A stretch of DNA of 64,000 bases from Paucihalobacter ruber (GTDB lineage: Bacteria > Bacteroidota > Bacteroidia > Flavobacteriales > Flavobacteriaceae), in contig NZ_VHIQ01000004.1 of the NCBI RefSeq assembly GCF_006494535.1, positions 124,001 to 188,000 of the forward strand, in the 5' to 3' direction. Shown piece by piece: positions 56,499 through 64,000 of this stretch. Each line of letters starts with the position of its first letter. Position 1 is the first letter of the stretch. Both the position numbers and the translations under genes were made by a program. Below the pieces are notes generated by a model. It made no database searches. It saw nothing but the letters and a program-made list of their open reading frames with translations, and had not been told where the DNA came from.

Positions 56499-59345
56499 TT
56501 AATTGCTAACAACTACGTTTAGTTCCTTTCTTAAAAATTTAGAGGTGTGACTATTTTTGTCTTTGATCACTTCTTCAGGAGTTCCCACAGCTACAACTTT
56601 TCCGCCTCCTTTACCACCTTCATAACCAATGTCAATGATATAATCTACCATTTTTATCACATCAAGATTGTGTTCGATAATTACAACGGTATTTCCTTTA
56701 TCTACTAATTTTTGAAGTACTTTCATCAAAACATTGATATCCTCAAAATGAAGGCCGGTTGTGGGTTCGTCTAAGATATAAAAGGTGTTTCCTGTGTCGC
56801 GTTTACTAAGTTCTGATGCCAGTTTAATTCGCTGTGCTTCGCCACCCGAAAGTGTTGTACTTTGCTGCCCGAGGGTAATATATCCCAATCCAACATCTTG
56901 AATGGTTTTGAGTTTGATGTAAATTTTTGGTATGTGCGCGAAAAAGTCAACAGCCTCATCAATGGTCATTTCCAATACATCACTAATCGATTTACCCTTG
57001 TACCTTATTTCAAGTGTTTCGCGGTTAAATCTTTTGCCCTGGCAAGTTTCACATTCTACATAAACATCTGGTAAAAAGTTCATTTCTATTACCTTCAATC
57101 CGCCACCCTGACAAGTTTCGCATCGTCCACCGGCCACGTTAAAACTAAATCTGCCGGGTTTATAACCTCTAATCATCGCCTCGGGTATCATGGCAAACAA
57201 GTTTCTGATTTCACTAAATACGCCTGTGTAGGTAGCGGGATTACTGCGTGGTGTTCTGCCTATGGGCGATTGGTCTATGTCAATTACCTTATCTATATGC
57301 TCTAAACCCTTGATACTTTTGTAGGGCATGGGTTTTTTTACAGCATTAAAAAAATGTGCGTTTAAAATTGGATAAAGCGTTTCGTTAATTAGCGTAGATT
57401 TTCCACTACCCGAAACTCCGGTAACACCAATCATGGTACCTAGCGGAAAGCTTACATCAACATTTTTTAAATTATTACCTGTACAACCCGTTAATACTAA
57501 TTTTTTTCCATTGCCTTTACGACGCTTTTCAGGTAATATAATCTGTTTTTCACCGCTTAAATATTGTGCTGTAATGGTATTTTGAAGGAGCATTTCGGCC
57601 GGTGTTCCTATACTTATGATTTCCCCTCCATATTTACCGGCATTCGGGCCGATATCAATTACATAATCGGCTCTTAAAATCATGTCTTTATCATGTTCTA
57701 CCACGATCACCGAATTACCAACATCTCTTAGTGATTCTAAAGAATTGATGAGTCGTTCGTTATCGCGTTGGTGTAAACCAATACTGGGTTCGTCTAAAAT
57801 ATACAAAACCCCAACAAGTTGAGAGCCAATTTGGGTAGCCAACCTTATTCGTTGTGCTTCGCCACCTGAAAGAGATTTTGAGCTGCGATGTAAACTTAAA
57901 TAATTCAAACCTACATCGAGTAAAAATTGTACACGGTTCTTGATTTCTTTGATGATTTCTTCGGCAATTGCCAGTTGTTTGGCGCTTAGATTTTTGGGTA
58001 AATCTTCAATCCAATGTGCCAACTCTTCAATGTCCATGAGAGATAATTCGGCAATGTTTTTACCATTCACTTTAAAATATAGCGACTCCTTTTTAAGTCG
58101 GCTACCATGGCAATCAGGGCAGGTAATTTTGTCCATGTACTCTTTTGCCCATCGCTTTAAGGATTTGGAGTCGTTACTTTGGTACTGACTTTCTATAAAA
58201 TTTGCAACGCCTTCAAAATCTATTTTGTAGTCGCGGGTAACGCCTAGTGTTTTACTTTCAACAGAGAATTTTTCTTTTCCGCCATATAGAATTACTTCTT
58301 TAGCTTCGTCAGGAATATCTTTCCAGGCATCATTTAACGAAAAATTATAACGTTGTGCTATAATTTCGAATTGTTTGAAAATCCAACTGTTTTTCTGAGG
58401 TCCGTGTGGTGCTAAAGCTCCGTTTTTAATAGATAATTTTGTGTTAGGAACAATTTTATCAACATTAACAACGTGCAGGTCTCCAATGCCGTTACAAGTA
58501 TCGCAAGCGCCTTTAGGTGAATTAAATGAAAAGTTATTAGGTTCTGGGTTTGGATATGAAATGCCTGAAGATGGACACATTAGATTTCTACTAAAATAAC
58601 GAGGTGTCTCAGACTCTTGTTCAACAATCATGAGTACATCGTTACCATGATACATTGCCGTGTTTATTGATTCAGCAAGGCGTTTATCACTTTGTTCTGT
58701 CTCATCAATTTGTAATCGGTCTATAACAATTTCAATATCGTGGGTTTTATAGCGGTCCAGACGCATACCTTTTTCAATATCAACAATGTCGCCATCGGTT
58801 CTTACTTTTACAAAACCTTGTTTGGCGATCTGCTCAAACAATTCGCGGTAATGCCCTTTTCTGCTTCGTATAACCGGAGCTAAAATATTGATGCGTTTAC
58901 CGCTAAAGCTTTCTTTAATTAAATCTTTGATTTGCTGATCGGTATAGCTTACCATTTGCTCACCGGTTTCATAACTGTAAGCATCAGCCGCTCTGGCGAA
59001 TAGAAGGCGAAGAAAATCGTAAATTTCGGTAATGGTGCCAACGGTGGAACGTGGCGATTTACCGGTTGTTTTTTGTTCGATGGCTATCACGGGAGACAAT
59101 CCATCTATTTTATCAACATCGGGTCGCTCCAATCCGCCTAAAAACTGTCGGGCATAAGCCGAAAATGTTTCGATATAGCGCCGTTGACCTTCAGCATAGA
59201 TGGTATCGAACGCTAAAGAAGATTTACCACTACCCGATAAACCGGTAATAACCACCAACCGATCTCTTGGAATGGTAACGTCTATATTCTTTAAATTGTG
59301 AACGCGAGCGCCTTTAACTTCGATCGCTTCAGTAAATTCCTTCAT
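56499..59345 (-). CDS. uvrA: Excinuclease ABC subunit UvrA
   Basis: A 948-residue UvrA, full length. I start at ATG 59345 (MKEFTEAIEVKGARVHNLKN, the usual UvrA opening); the frame extends 57 codons further upstream into a low-complexity, non-homologous stretch. First ATPase: Walker A GLSGSGKSS, signature LSGGEAQRIRLA; second: GVSGSGKST and LSGGEAQRIKLA. Zinc modules are visible in ACDTCNGIG, CPDCHGSRL and CETCQGGG...CETCQGKRF. It recognises bulky DNA lesions with UvrB. A -7 box on the minus strand lies at 59392-59385, and a conserved 174-residue gene diverges from it. Confidence 0.96.
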   Translation of the reverse strand: MKEFTEAIEVKGARVHNLKNIDVTIPRDRLVVITGLSGSGKSSLAFDTIYAEGQRRYIETFSAYARQFLGGLERPDVDKIDGLSPVIAIEQKTTGKSPRSTVGTITEIYDFLRLLFARAADAYSYETGEQMVSYTDQQIKDLIKESFSGKRINILAPVIRSRKGHYRELFEQIAKQGFVKVRTDGDIVDIEKGMRLDRYKTHDIEIVIDRLQIDETEQSDKRLAESINTAMYHGNDVLMIVEQESETPRYFSRNLMCPSSGISYPNPEPNNFSFNSPKGACDTCNGIGDLHVVNVDKIVPNTKLSIKNGALAPHGPQKNSWIFKQFEIIAQRYNFSLNDAWKDIPDEAKEVILYGGKEKFSVESKTLGVTRDYKIDFEGVANFIESQYQSNDSKSLKRWAKEYMDKITCPDCHGSRLKKESLYFKVNGKNIAELSLMDIEELAHWIEDLPKNLSAKQLAIAEEIIKEIKNRVQFLLDVGLNYLSLHRSSKSLSGGEAQRIRLATQIGSQLVGVLYILDEPSIGLHQRDNERLINSLESLRDVGNSVIVVEHDKDMILRADYVIDIGPNAGKYGGEIISIGTPAEMLLQNTITAQYLSGEKQIILPEKRRKGNGKKLVLTGCTGNNLKNVDVSFPLGTMIGVTGVSGSGKSTLINETLYPILNAHFFNAVKKPMPYKSIKGLEHIDKVIDIDQSPIGRTPRSNPATYTGVFSEIRNLFAMIPEAMIRGYKPGRFSFNVAGGRCETCQGGGLKVIEMNFLPDVYVECETCQGKRFNRETLEIRYKGKSISDVLEMTIDEAVDFFAHIPKIYIKLKTIQDVGLGYITLGQQSTTLSGGEAQRIKLASELSKRDTGNTFYILDEPTTGLHFEDINVLMKVLQKLVDKGNTVVIIEHNLDVIKMVDYIIDIGYEGGKGGGKVVAVGTPEEVIKDKNSHTSKFLRKELNVVVSN

Positions 59346-59384
59346 AGCAATAAGGCCAATTTTTGTGTTAAAACAACCAAACAA

Positions 59385-59392
59385 CAAAGTTA
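59385..59392 (-). promoter_or_regulatory. -7 box of the uvrA promoter
   Basis: TAACTTTG on the minus strand matches TAnnTTTG, 40 bases before the chosen uvrA start. This supports the internal start codon at 59345, since it lies inside the longer frame. Confidence 0.5.
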
Positions 59393-59516
59393 CAATTTTA
59401 GTTGCGAAACTAAGTTGAAGTTTAAAACCAATTTTCTTATTATTGTATGGTGATTTTAGAGTGAAATTAGACTTGATTTTATCGATATAAATAGAATTTA
59501 TTACAATCAAAAACAT

Positions 59517-60041
59517 ATGAAATTATTAGGAATAGGCTCAAGAATTGAGCACCCCGAACACGGTAAAGGCGTTATTACCAACGTAACATCCAGACATTAT
59601 TGGGTAACATTTATTGAAAGTGGATTAGAAACTATTGAATTAGATAGCGATTTTACGGTAATAGAAGCGCAAGAAGATGCTGTTGATACTATTAGCTTTT
59701 TTGATGTAGAATCTAGCTTGGTTGAAATTCTAAAAAAATGGAGTGATGCTTCAGAAGTAGTTCCTATAGCCGATAAATGGAAAGGTGGTAAGCTCATTTT
59801 AGAACCCGGAGATACAGCCTTACAAGGCAAAGAATTGCCAATTGACACCTTTTTTCATAAAATCACCATGGTACGCGATAGGTTGAGAGTTATGGAGCAA
59901 AAAATCAACAGCAGTAATTTAGATGAACAAGAAAAATTTGATTTGCAGCAATACATCACCCGAAGTTATGGTAGCTTAACCAGTTTTAATGTATTGTTCA
60001 AATTAAAGACGCAACAGTTTGTTGGGCAAAAGGGAGGATGA
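59517..60041 (+). CDS. Conserved protein with SH3-like N-terminal domain
   Basis: A 174-residue cytoplasmic protein. Residues 1-45 (GSRIEHPEHGKGVITNVTSR, YWVTFIESGLETIEL) resemble the small Tudor/SH3-like domain at the end of PcrA/UvrD helicases and related CarD/RapA-type modules. The rest is helical and ends with KTQQFVGQKGG. It diverges from uvrA with about 170 bases between starts, which, with the helicase-like domain, suggests a link to transcription or repair. I do not know an established name. Confidence 0.6.
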   Translation: MKLLGIGSRIEHPEHGKGVITNVTSRHYWVTFIESGLETIELDSDFTVIEAQEDAVDTISFFDVESSLVEILKKWSDASEVVPIADKWKGGKLILEPGDTALQGKELPIDTFFHKITMVRDRLRVMEQKINSSNLDEQEKFDLQQYITRSYGSLTSFNVLFKLKTQQFVGQKGG

Positions 60042-60054
60042 TATAGGAAGTACG

Positions 60055-60114
60055 CCCGCCCGCCGGAGGTGGGATATTAAAAGTACAATATTAAAAGTAC
60101 GATATTAGAAGTAC
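60055..60114. repeat. GC-rich palindrome followed by 14-bp tandem repeats
   Basis: CCCGCCCGCCGGAGGTGGG (60055-60073) is an imperfect GC-rich dyad centred on GCCGG. Directly after it come three 14-bp units: GATATTAAAAGTAC (60073-60086), AATATTAAAAGTAC (60087-60100) and GATATTAGAAGTAC (60101-60114). The 60042-60258 gap has no gene. Confidence 0.6.
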
Positions 60115-60258
60115 GATTGCTCGCTGTTATTGGGATATTAAAGCTTGATATACAGCATTTTAAGCACAATATTAGAGGAATAATACAACAAGAATGTATG
60201 ATATGAAATTGCGATATGCAATCTAACTTAATAAACCGTTAACTATTATTAAAAATTC

Positions 60259-61752
60259 TTAGTTTTGGCGCTCATATTTCGCCGCTTTGCCATTTGAAAG
60301 TGAATTTTTAATAAACTCTCGTAAATCGTCATTGGCAGCTTTTAAATCTTCGCTTCGCAAATACATCATATGTCCGCTTCTATAGCCTTTAAAGCTAAAA
60401 CGGTCTTTCATCTTGCCGCTTGGGTCAACTTGCCACATGGTGTATTTAGCGTTAAAGTAAGTGGTGGCACCATCGTAATACCCCGACTGAACCAATACTT
60501 TTAAAAACGGATTTTGGGCCATTGCTAATCGCAGATTGTCCCTTACATTGTCGTTTTCGTTATTCCATGGGTGCACATCGCCAAACATATTGTATTTGAG
60601 ATCGGTTTTGAATTTCAATTCATTTTGAATATAGTAGTTAATGGCCGGAGTAAATGAGTGCAGCCAAGAATCTATTTCAGAATTGTAATCGGGACTGGTG
60701 CCTGCTTCGGTTTTATCGAAACCAAGATACCTAGAGTCTAATCTGCCAACGGTTTTGCCTTCGTCTCTTAACAACGATTTCCAAAAATAGGAGGTTGGCA
60801 CATCTAAATTGAGCTGAAGAATTTCTTTAGAACTTAGTCCGGAAAATTTACTCATATTCTCCGCTATTTTATTTCGTTCAGCTTCTGAGATAAATCCGCC
60901 TTTACTTAACGCCGGAATTAATTCTTGAATAGCAAATTCTTCTGCATCAGGTAAAATCTCCAAAAGATCTTTTTGCTGAAGTTCTTGCGGCAATTTGTTA
61001 TGATGCCAGGCCGCTGCCGTGTAATATGGTAAATTAAGTGCAGAGGAAACCGGTCCGCCAACGCGCAACACTTTATAATCAGCCGGCGATACCATAATAA
61101 CTCCATTTAAGTACATCCATTGGCTGTTTTGGAGTTCGTGTGCCAATCCCATAACACGCGTTCCGCCGTAGCTTTCGCCAATAATATATTTGGGTGATGG
61201 CCAGCGATTATAACGTGTAACAAAGGTATTCATCCATTCGGCCAGATATTTGATATCAGCATTAATTCCAAAGAATAAATCACGCTCAGGAAGCTTGCCC
61301 TCTTTGTTGGGTAGCATTCTTGAATAGGCCGTATTTACGGGGTTCACATATACAATATCGGCTACATCCAAAATGGAATGTGGGTTGTCTTTAACTCCAT
61401 AAGGTTGTAAGGGATAACCTTCGTCATCGATATTTAAAACTTTCGGACCGGTATAAGCCACATGCATCCACACCGAAGCCGAACCCGGACCACCATTAAA
61501 TGAAAATACAATGGGTCTGTTAGCGACGTCTTTTATATTGCTGCGTTTGTAATAGGTGTAAAACAAGGTAGCAACCGGTTCGTCTTTGTGCCAAACCGGT
61601 AGCATACCCGTATGTGCGTTATAAGTAACAGCGGTACCTTTAATATTAACTGAGTGTGATGTAATGTAAGTAGTATCAATTGGAACATCAATAGGTTGAG
61701 CTGTTAGATATACTGTAAATAATAGGGTGAGCAGAGTTATTTTTGATTTCAT
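60259..61752 (-). CDS. S10-family serine carboxypeptidase-like protein
   Basis: A 497-residue exported serine peptidase. I start at ATG 61752 (MKSKITLLTLLFTVYLTAQP, a clean signal peptide) rather than 6 codons earlier. The oxyanion region is SFNGGPGSASVWMHV, the nucleophile is in GESYGGTRVMG, the acid is probably in GYYDGATTYF, and the histidine is in GYRSGHMMYLR. It belongs to the alpha/beta-hydrolase S10 family of carboxypeptidases and is likely periplasmic. It has no T9SS tail. It is separated from the TIGR02757 gene by a MITE-like element. Confidence 0.88.
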   Translation of the reverse strand: MKSKITLLTLLFTVYLTAQPIDVPIDTTYITSHSVNIKGTAVTYNAHTGMLPVWHKDEPVATLFYTYYKRSNIKDVANRPIVFSFNGGPGSASVWMHVAYTGPKVLNIDDEGYPLQPYGVKDNPHSILDVADIVYVNPVNTAYSRMLPNKEGKLPERDLFFGINADIKYLAEWMNTFVTRYNRWPSPKYIIGESYGGTRVMGLAHELQNSQWMYLNGVIMVSPADYKVLRVGGPVSSALNLPYYTAAAWHHNKLPQELQQKDLLEILPDAEEFAIQELIPALSKGGFISEAERNKIAENMSKFSGLSSKEILQLNLDVPTSYFWKSLLRDEGKTVGRLDSRYLGFDKTEAGTSPDYNSEIDSWLHSFTPAINYYIQNELKFKTDLKYNMFGDVHPWNNENDNVRDNLRLAMAQNPFLKVLVQSGYYDGATTYFNAKYTMWQVDPSGKMKDRFSFKGYRSGHMMYLRSEDLKAANDDLREFIKNSLSNGKAAKYERQN

Positions 61753-61765
61753 AATGTTTGATTTA

Positions 61766-61874
61766 GCCACGAATGCACGAATTTAATTATTTTTTGTTTA
61801 ACCTATTAATTACGGACTATATTTAAACATATATTCGAGCAACTTGTCCCCAAGATACTTGGTGGATTCATGGC
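61766..61874. mobile_element. 109-bp MITE-like inverted-repeat remnant
   Basis: The ends GCCACGAATGCACGAATT (61766-61783) and the reverse complement of 61857-61874 (GCCATGAATCCACCAAGT) agree at 14 of 18 positions. The inside is AT-rich and non-coding, and its right part contains the hairpin repeat CCAAG ATA CTTGG (61850-61862). I could not identify a target-site duplication. Confidence 0.45.
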
Positions 61875-61879
61875 AACAT

Positions 61880-62656
61880 TTAAAACTTCTCAAAAACACC
61901 CAACCCAAAAAGCGCAAAATCGTATTTAACAGGATCCGTTGGGTCGAGTTTTCTGAGTTTTGCATCTAATTCGGCCAATGCTTTGGTATCATTTTGTGAA
62001 CGTTTCAGTAAGCCTAGTTTTCTGGCTACATTACCGGAATGTACATCAAGCGGGCAGGAGAGTTGAGACGGTTTGATACTTTTCCAAATACCCAAATCAA
62101 CACCGGCACCGTCGTTACGTACCATCCATCGCAAAAACATATTGATGCGTTTAGCGGCTGAATTTTTCAGAGGATCACTAATGTGTTTCGTGGTTCTTTT
62201 GAGATGTTGTATTTCGAAGAATTTCAATTTAAATTCATGAATGGCATGTTGCATAGAATTAGTTTCGGCATGATGAGCAAAAACTGCTTCTAGTCCGTTA
62301 TGTTTTGTATATAAGTGCTTTAAGCTTTTAATAAATTGGATAAAATCATCGCCATTAAACGTGCGATGCACAAAAGTGTTTAGCTGTTTTAAATCTTCGT
62401 TGGTATGGTTTAAAACAAAATCATAGGGCGATTGATGCATTAATTGCATCATTTTATGTGCATTGTTAATGATGCTCTTACGGTTACCCCAAGCAATTGT
62501 CGCTGCTAAAAACGCTGCAATTTCAATATCTTCTTTTAAGCTGAATTGATGCGGAATTTGAATAGGGTCGGATTCAATGAATTTTGGGTGGTTGTAAAGC
62601 GATACTTTTTCGTCTAAAAAATCTTTTAGTTCTAAAAATTTTAACGATTTCGCCAC
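61880..62656 (-). CDS. TIGR02757 (DUF2400) family protein
   Basis: A 258-residue cytoplasmic protein of the TIGR02757 family: FIESDPIQIPHQF, DIEIAAFLAATIAWGNRKSI, RINMFLRWMVRND and PLDVHSGNVARKLGLLKR. The alpha-helical layout with this ending resembles HhH-GPD DNA glycosylases, but no function is established. Its stop-start distance to the upstream ATPase gene is 7 bases, so they are cotranscribed. Confidence 0.85.
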   Translation of the reverse strand: MAKSLKFLELKDFLDEKVSLYNHPKFIESDPIQIPHQFSLKEDIEIAAFLAATIAWGNRKSIINNAHKMMQLMHQSPYDFVLNHTNEDLKQLNTFVHRTFNGDDFIQFIKSLKHLYTKHNGLEAVFAHHAETNSMQHAIHEFKLKFFEIQHLKRTTKHISDPLKNSAAKRINMFLRWMVRNDGAGVDLGIWKSIKPSQLSCPLDVHSGNVARKLGLLKRSQNDTKALAELDAKLRKLDPTDPVKYDFALFGLGVFEKF

Positions 62657-62663
62657 TTATTTA

Positions 62664-63326
62664 TTAAATTTTGAAATTGCCATCAACCATTGTCAACTTT
62701 CTATCGGCCATATCTGCCAATGCTTTATTGTGGGTAACAATCACAAATGTTTGACCAAGTTCATCACGAAGTTTAAAGAATAACTGGTGTAAACTTTCGG
62801 CTGATTCGCTGTCTAAATTTCCGGAAGGTTCATCGGCAAAAATCAATCCCGGATTATTAATTAGCGCTCTGGCAACTGCCACACGTTGTTGTTCACCACC
62901 TGAAAGTTCGTTTGGCTTGTGGTTGATACGATGAGACAAGCCAAGATAATCCAGTAGTTTTTTAGCTTCTTTTTCTGCCTGAGATTTTGAAGTGTTTTTG
63001 ATGAATGCCGGAATACAGACATTCTCGATGGCTGTAAACTCAGGAAACAACTGGTGAAACTGAAAAATGAAACCGATATGCGTATTTCTAAATTTTGCCT
63101 GGTTTTTATCGTTTAGCGACGAAATATTTTCACCATTAATAATGAGTTCTGTATTGGGATTTTTATCAGGTTTGTCTAAAGTTCCCAGAATTTGTAAAAG
63201 GGTTGTTTTTCCTGCACCCGACGGGCCAACAATAGATACAATTTCACCCTTGGCAATCTCGAGATTGATGCCTTTTAACACCTGTAAATCACCGTAGGTT
63301 TTATAAATTTGTTTTGCTTGAATCAT
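62664..63326 (-). CDS. LolD-like ABC transporter ATP-binding protein
   Basis: A 220-residue ABC ATPase of the MacB/LolD/FtsE group. Walker [13 protein letters not shown], signature [15 protein letters not shown], Walker [13 protein letters not shown] and H-loop VTHNKAL are all complete. The usual partners, LolC/E-like permeases, are not adjacent. The most likely role is in lipoprotein release from the inner membrane or a related MacB-type function. It is 7 bases before the TIGR02757 gene. Confidence 0.9.
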   Translation of the reverse strand: MIQAKQIYKTYGDLQVLKGINLEIAKGEIVSIVGPSGAGKTTLLQILGTLDKPDKNPNTELIINGENISSLNDKNQAKFRNTHIGFIFQFHQLFPEFTAIENVCIPAFIKNTSKSQAEKEAKKLLDYLGLSHRINHKPNELSGGEQQRVAVARALINNPGLIFADEPSGNLDSESAESLHQLFFKLRDELGQTFVIVTHNKALADMADRKLTMVDGNFKI

Positions 63327-63376
63327 TTGTCTTTATGATTTTGAAAAGTACTATTTAAAACAACTTTCTACAAATA

Positions 63377-64000
63377 TTAACTGTTATTTTTCTGAAAAAC
63401 AGATTTTAGGTTGGCATAGTCCAGAAAATACTGAACCCTAACCGAAATGGTATGCTGGGCAGGAGCGTTGAACAAGTTGTTAAGTGTATCGGTATAATTT
63501 TCGGTTGAGCTATTGGTATTATTGAACAATTGATTTCGGTATAAGGCTGTTAAAAAGCTACCGGGAGCAAATTGCCATGAATAACTCAAATCTAAATTCC
63601 ATGTGCTAAAATTGATATTGGGATTGTTATCCAAAGTATTGATGTTAAAATTGTTGTTTTGAACTAATCTACCATTGTCCAGTAAACTATAAAAATTGTC
63701 ATAAGTAACGGTATCCCAATAATTTCTAAAAGTTAATGACAATACTTGAAACGGATTAAACGTATAATTCGTCGAAATACTGTTTTCTATAATTTGTCTG
63801 TCCCTTTCACCAAAAACAGGCTCGCCGGCTTGACGTGTAGCAAAACCGCGATCGTTATTTCTAAAGTTATAGGCAAAGGTATAAACCATTAAAAAATGGT
63901 CGTTGAATCGGAAACGTGGACTCAGTCTGGTATTCCAAGCTGTATATTCTCTACCGTCTTCAAAAAGTGTTTCAAAATTTGGTCTGAGATCGACTGCAAA
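63377..64000 (-). CDS. C-terminal part of a DUF5916-like barrel protein
   Basis: The minus-strand frame is open to the window edge (reading FAVDLRPNFETLFEDGREYT at the border) and ends at 63377, giving over 200 C-terminal residues. The alternating aromatic strands (FNDHFLMVYTFAYNFRN, FSTWNLDLSYSWQFAPGSFL, HTISVRVQYFLDYANLKSVF) fit an outer-membrane barrel. The phrases TAWNTRLSPRFRFND and SWQFAPGSFLTALYRNQL are like the end of DUF5916 proteins of Bacteroidetes. The function of that family is unknown. The start lies outside the window. Confidence 0.7.
   Translation of the reverse strand, partial: FAVDLRPNFETLFEDGREYTAWNTRLSPRFRFNDHFLMVYTFAYNFRNNDRGFATRQAGEPVFGERDRQIIENSISTNYTFNPFQVLSLTFRNYWDTVTYDNFYSLLDNGRLVQNNNFNINTLDNNPNINFSTWNLDLSYSWQFAPGSFLTALYRNQLFNNTNSSTENYTDTLNNLFNAPAQHTISVRVQYFLDYANLKSVFQKNNS

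Noticed and set aside
59346-59516. 57-residue N-terminal extension of UvrA
   Set aside because: Low-complexity residues unlike any UvrA, and a -7 box for uvrA falls within it; MKEFTEAIEVKGARVHNLKN is the normal start.
60073-60114. Three 14-bp units as a CRISPR array
   Set aside because: The units are directly adjacent without spacers, AT-rich and too short, and no cas genes are present.

Overview
The window is a stretch of chromosome from a gliding, T9SS-bearing Bacteroidetes, almost certainly a Flavobacteriaceae. The evidence is a complete sprC-sprD-sprB-sprF gliding-adhesin operon, gldF/gldG, type A and type B T9SS sorting tails, TAnnTTTG -7 promoter boxes in place of sigma70 boxes, few Shine-Dalgarno sequences, and an AT-rich base composition. 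No rRNA, tRNA, CRISPR array, prophage or intact insertion sequence was seen. Genes are cut at both window ends (1-270 and 63377-64000).

Layout. 1-270 is the tail of an unknown gene. 527-16639 is a secreted beta-helix-like protein followed by the spr operon; SprB, a 3223-residue adhesin with about 28 SprB-type repeats, takes up 15% of the window. 16785-17669 holds dodecin and a DUF6428 protein. 17819-23533 is the compact four-gene ligase-associated DNA-repair operon (MBL-fold exonuclease, ATP-dependent ligase, Lhr-like helicase, PdeM). 23591-38246 is an accessory redox/metal/efflux region. 38355-43582 is a minus-strand block (SAM hydrolase, ABM protein, gldF, an unnamed gene, gldG, dnaN) diverging from phoH-purC. 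45790-64000 is a mixed housekeeping and envelope region: glycosyltransferase, M61 peptidase, fused E1 dehydrogenase, M1-like protein, nuclease, LOG protein, uvrA, S10 peptidase, LolD-like ATPase and a DUF5916-like protein.

Most notable result. In 23.6-38.2 kb a Crp/Fnr-family regulator (27230-27862) lies among six promoters that share one architecture. A 16-bp palindrome close to TGTnACAnnTGTnACA is centred exactly 33 bp from the centre of a TAnnTTTG -7 box, replacing the usual -33 element. The promoters precede a peroxiredoxin, a di-heme lipoprotein plus thioredoxin, a 48-residue membrane protein, a sulfide:quinone-reductase-like flavoprotein plus a 45-residue protein, and a TolC/MFP/RND efflux operon. 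The sixth fires divergently from the peroxiredoxin's own palindrome towards a small Cys/His membrane protein and a TonB receptor carrying a CPNRM motif like the copper site of OprC/NosA. The regulator's own promoter has a normal -33/-7 pair and no palindrome. I read this as a compact, locally encoded regulon joining thiol/sulfur redox defence, copper-type uptake and efflux. The geometry is read directly from the sequence; the inducing signal and the regulator-site pairing are inferred.

Other points: a probable pseudo-peptidase fused to an outer-membrane barrel (51600-54437), a glycosyltransferase with an added nucleotide-binding-like domain, several imperfect-palindrome intergenic elements, and a GNA in place of GDG in the E1 thiamine site.
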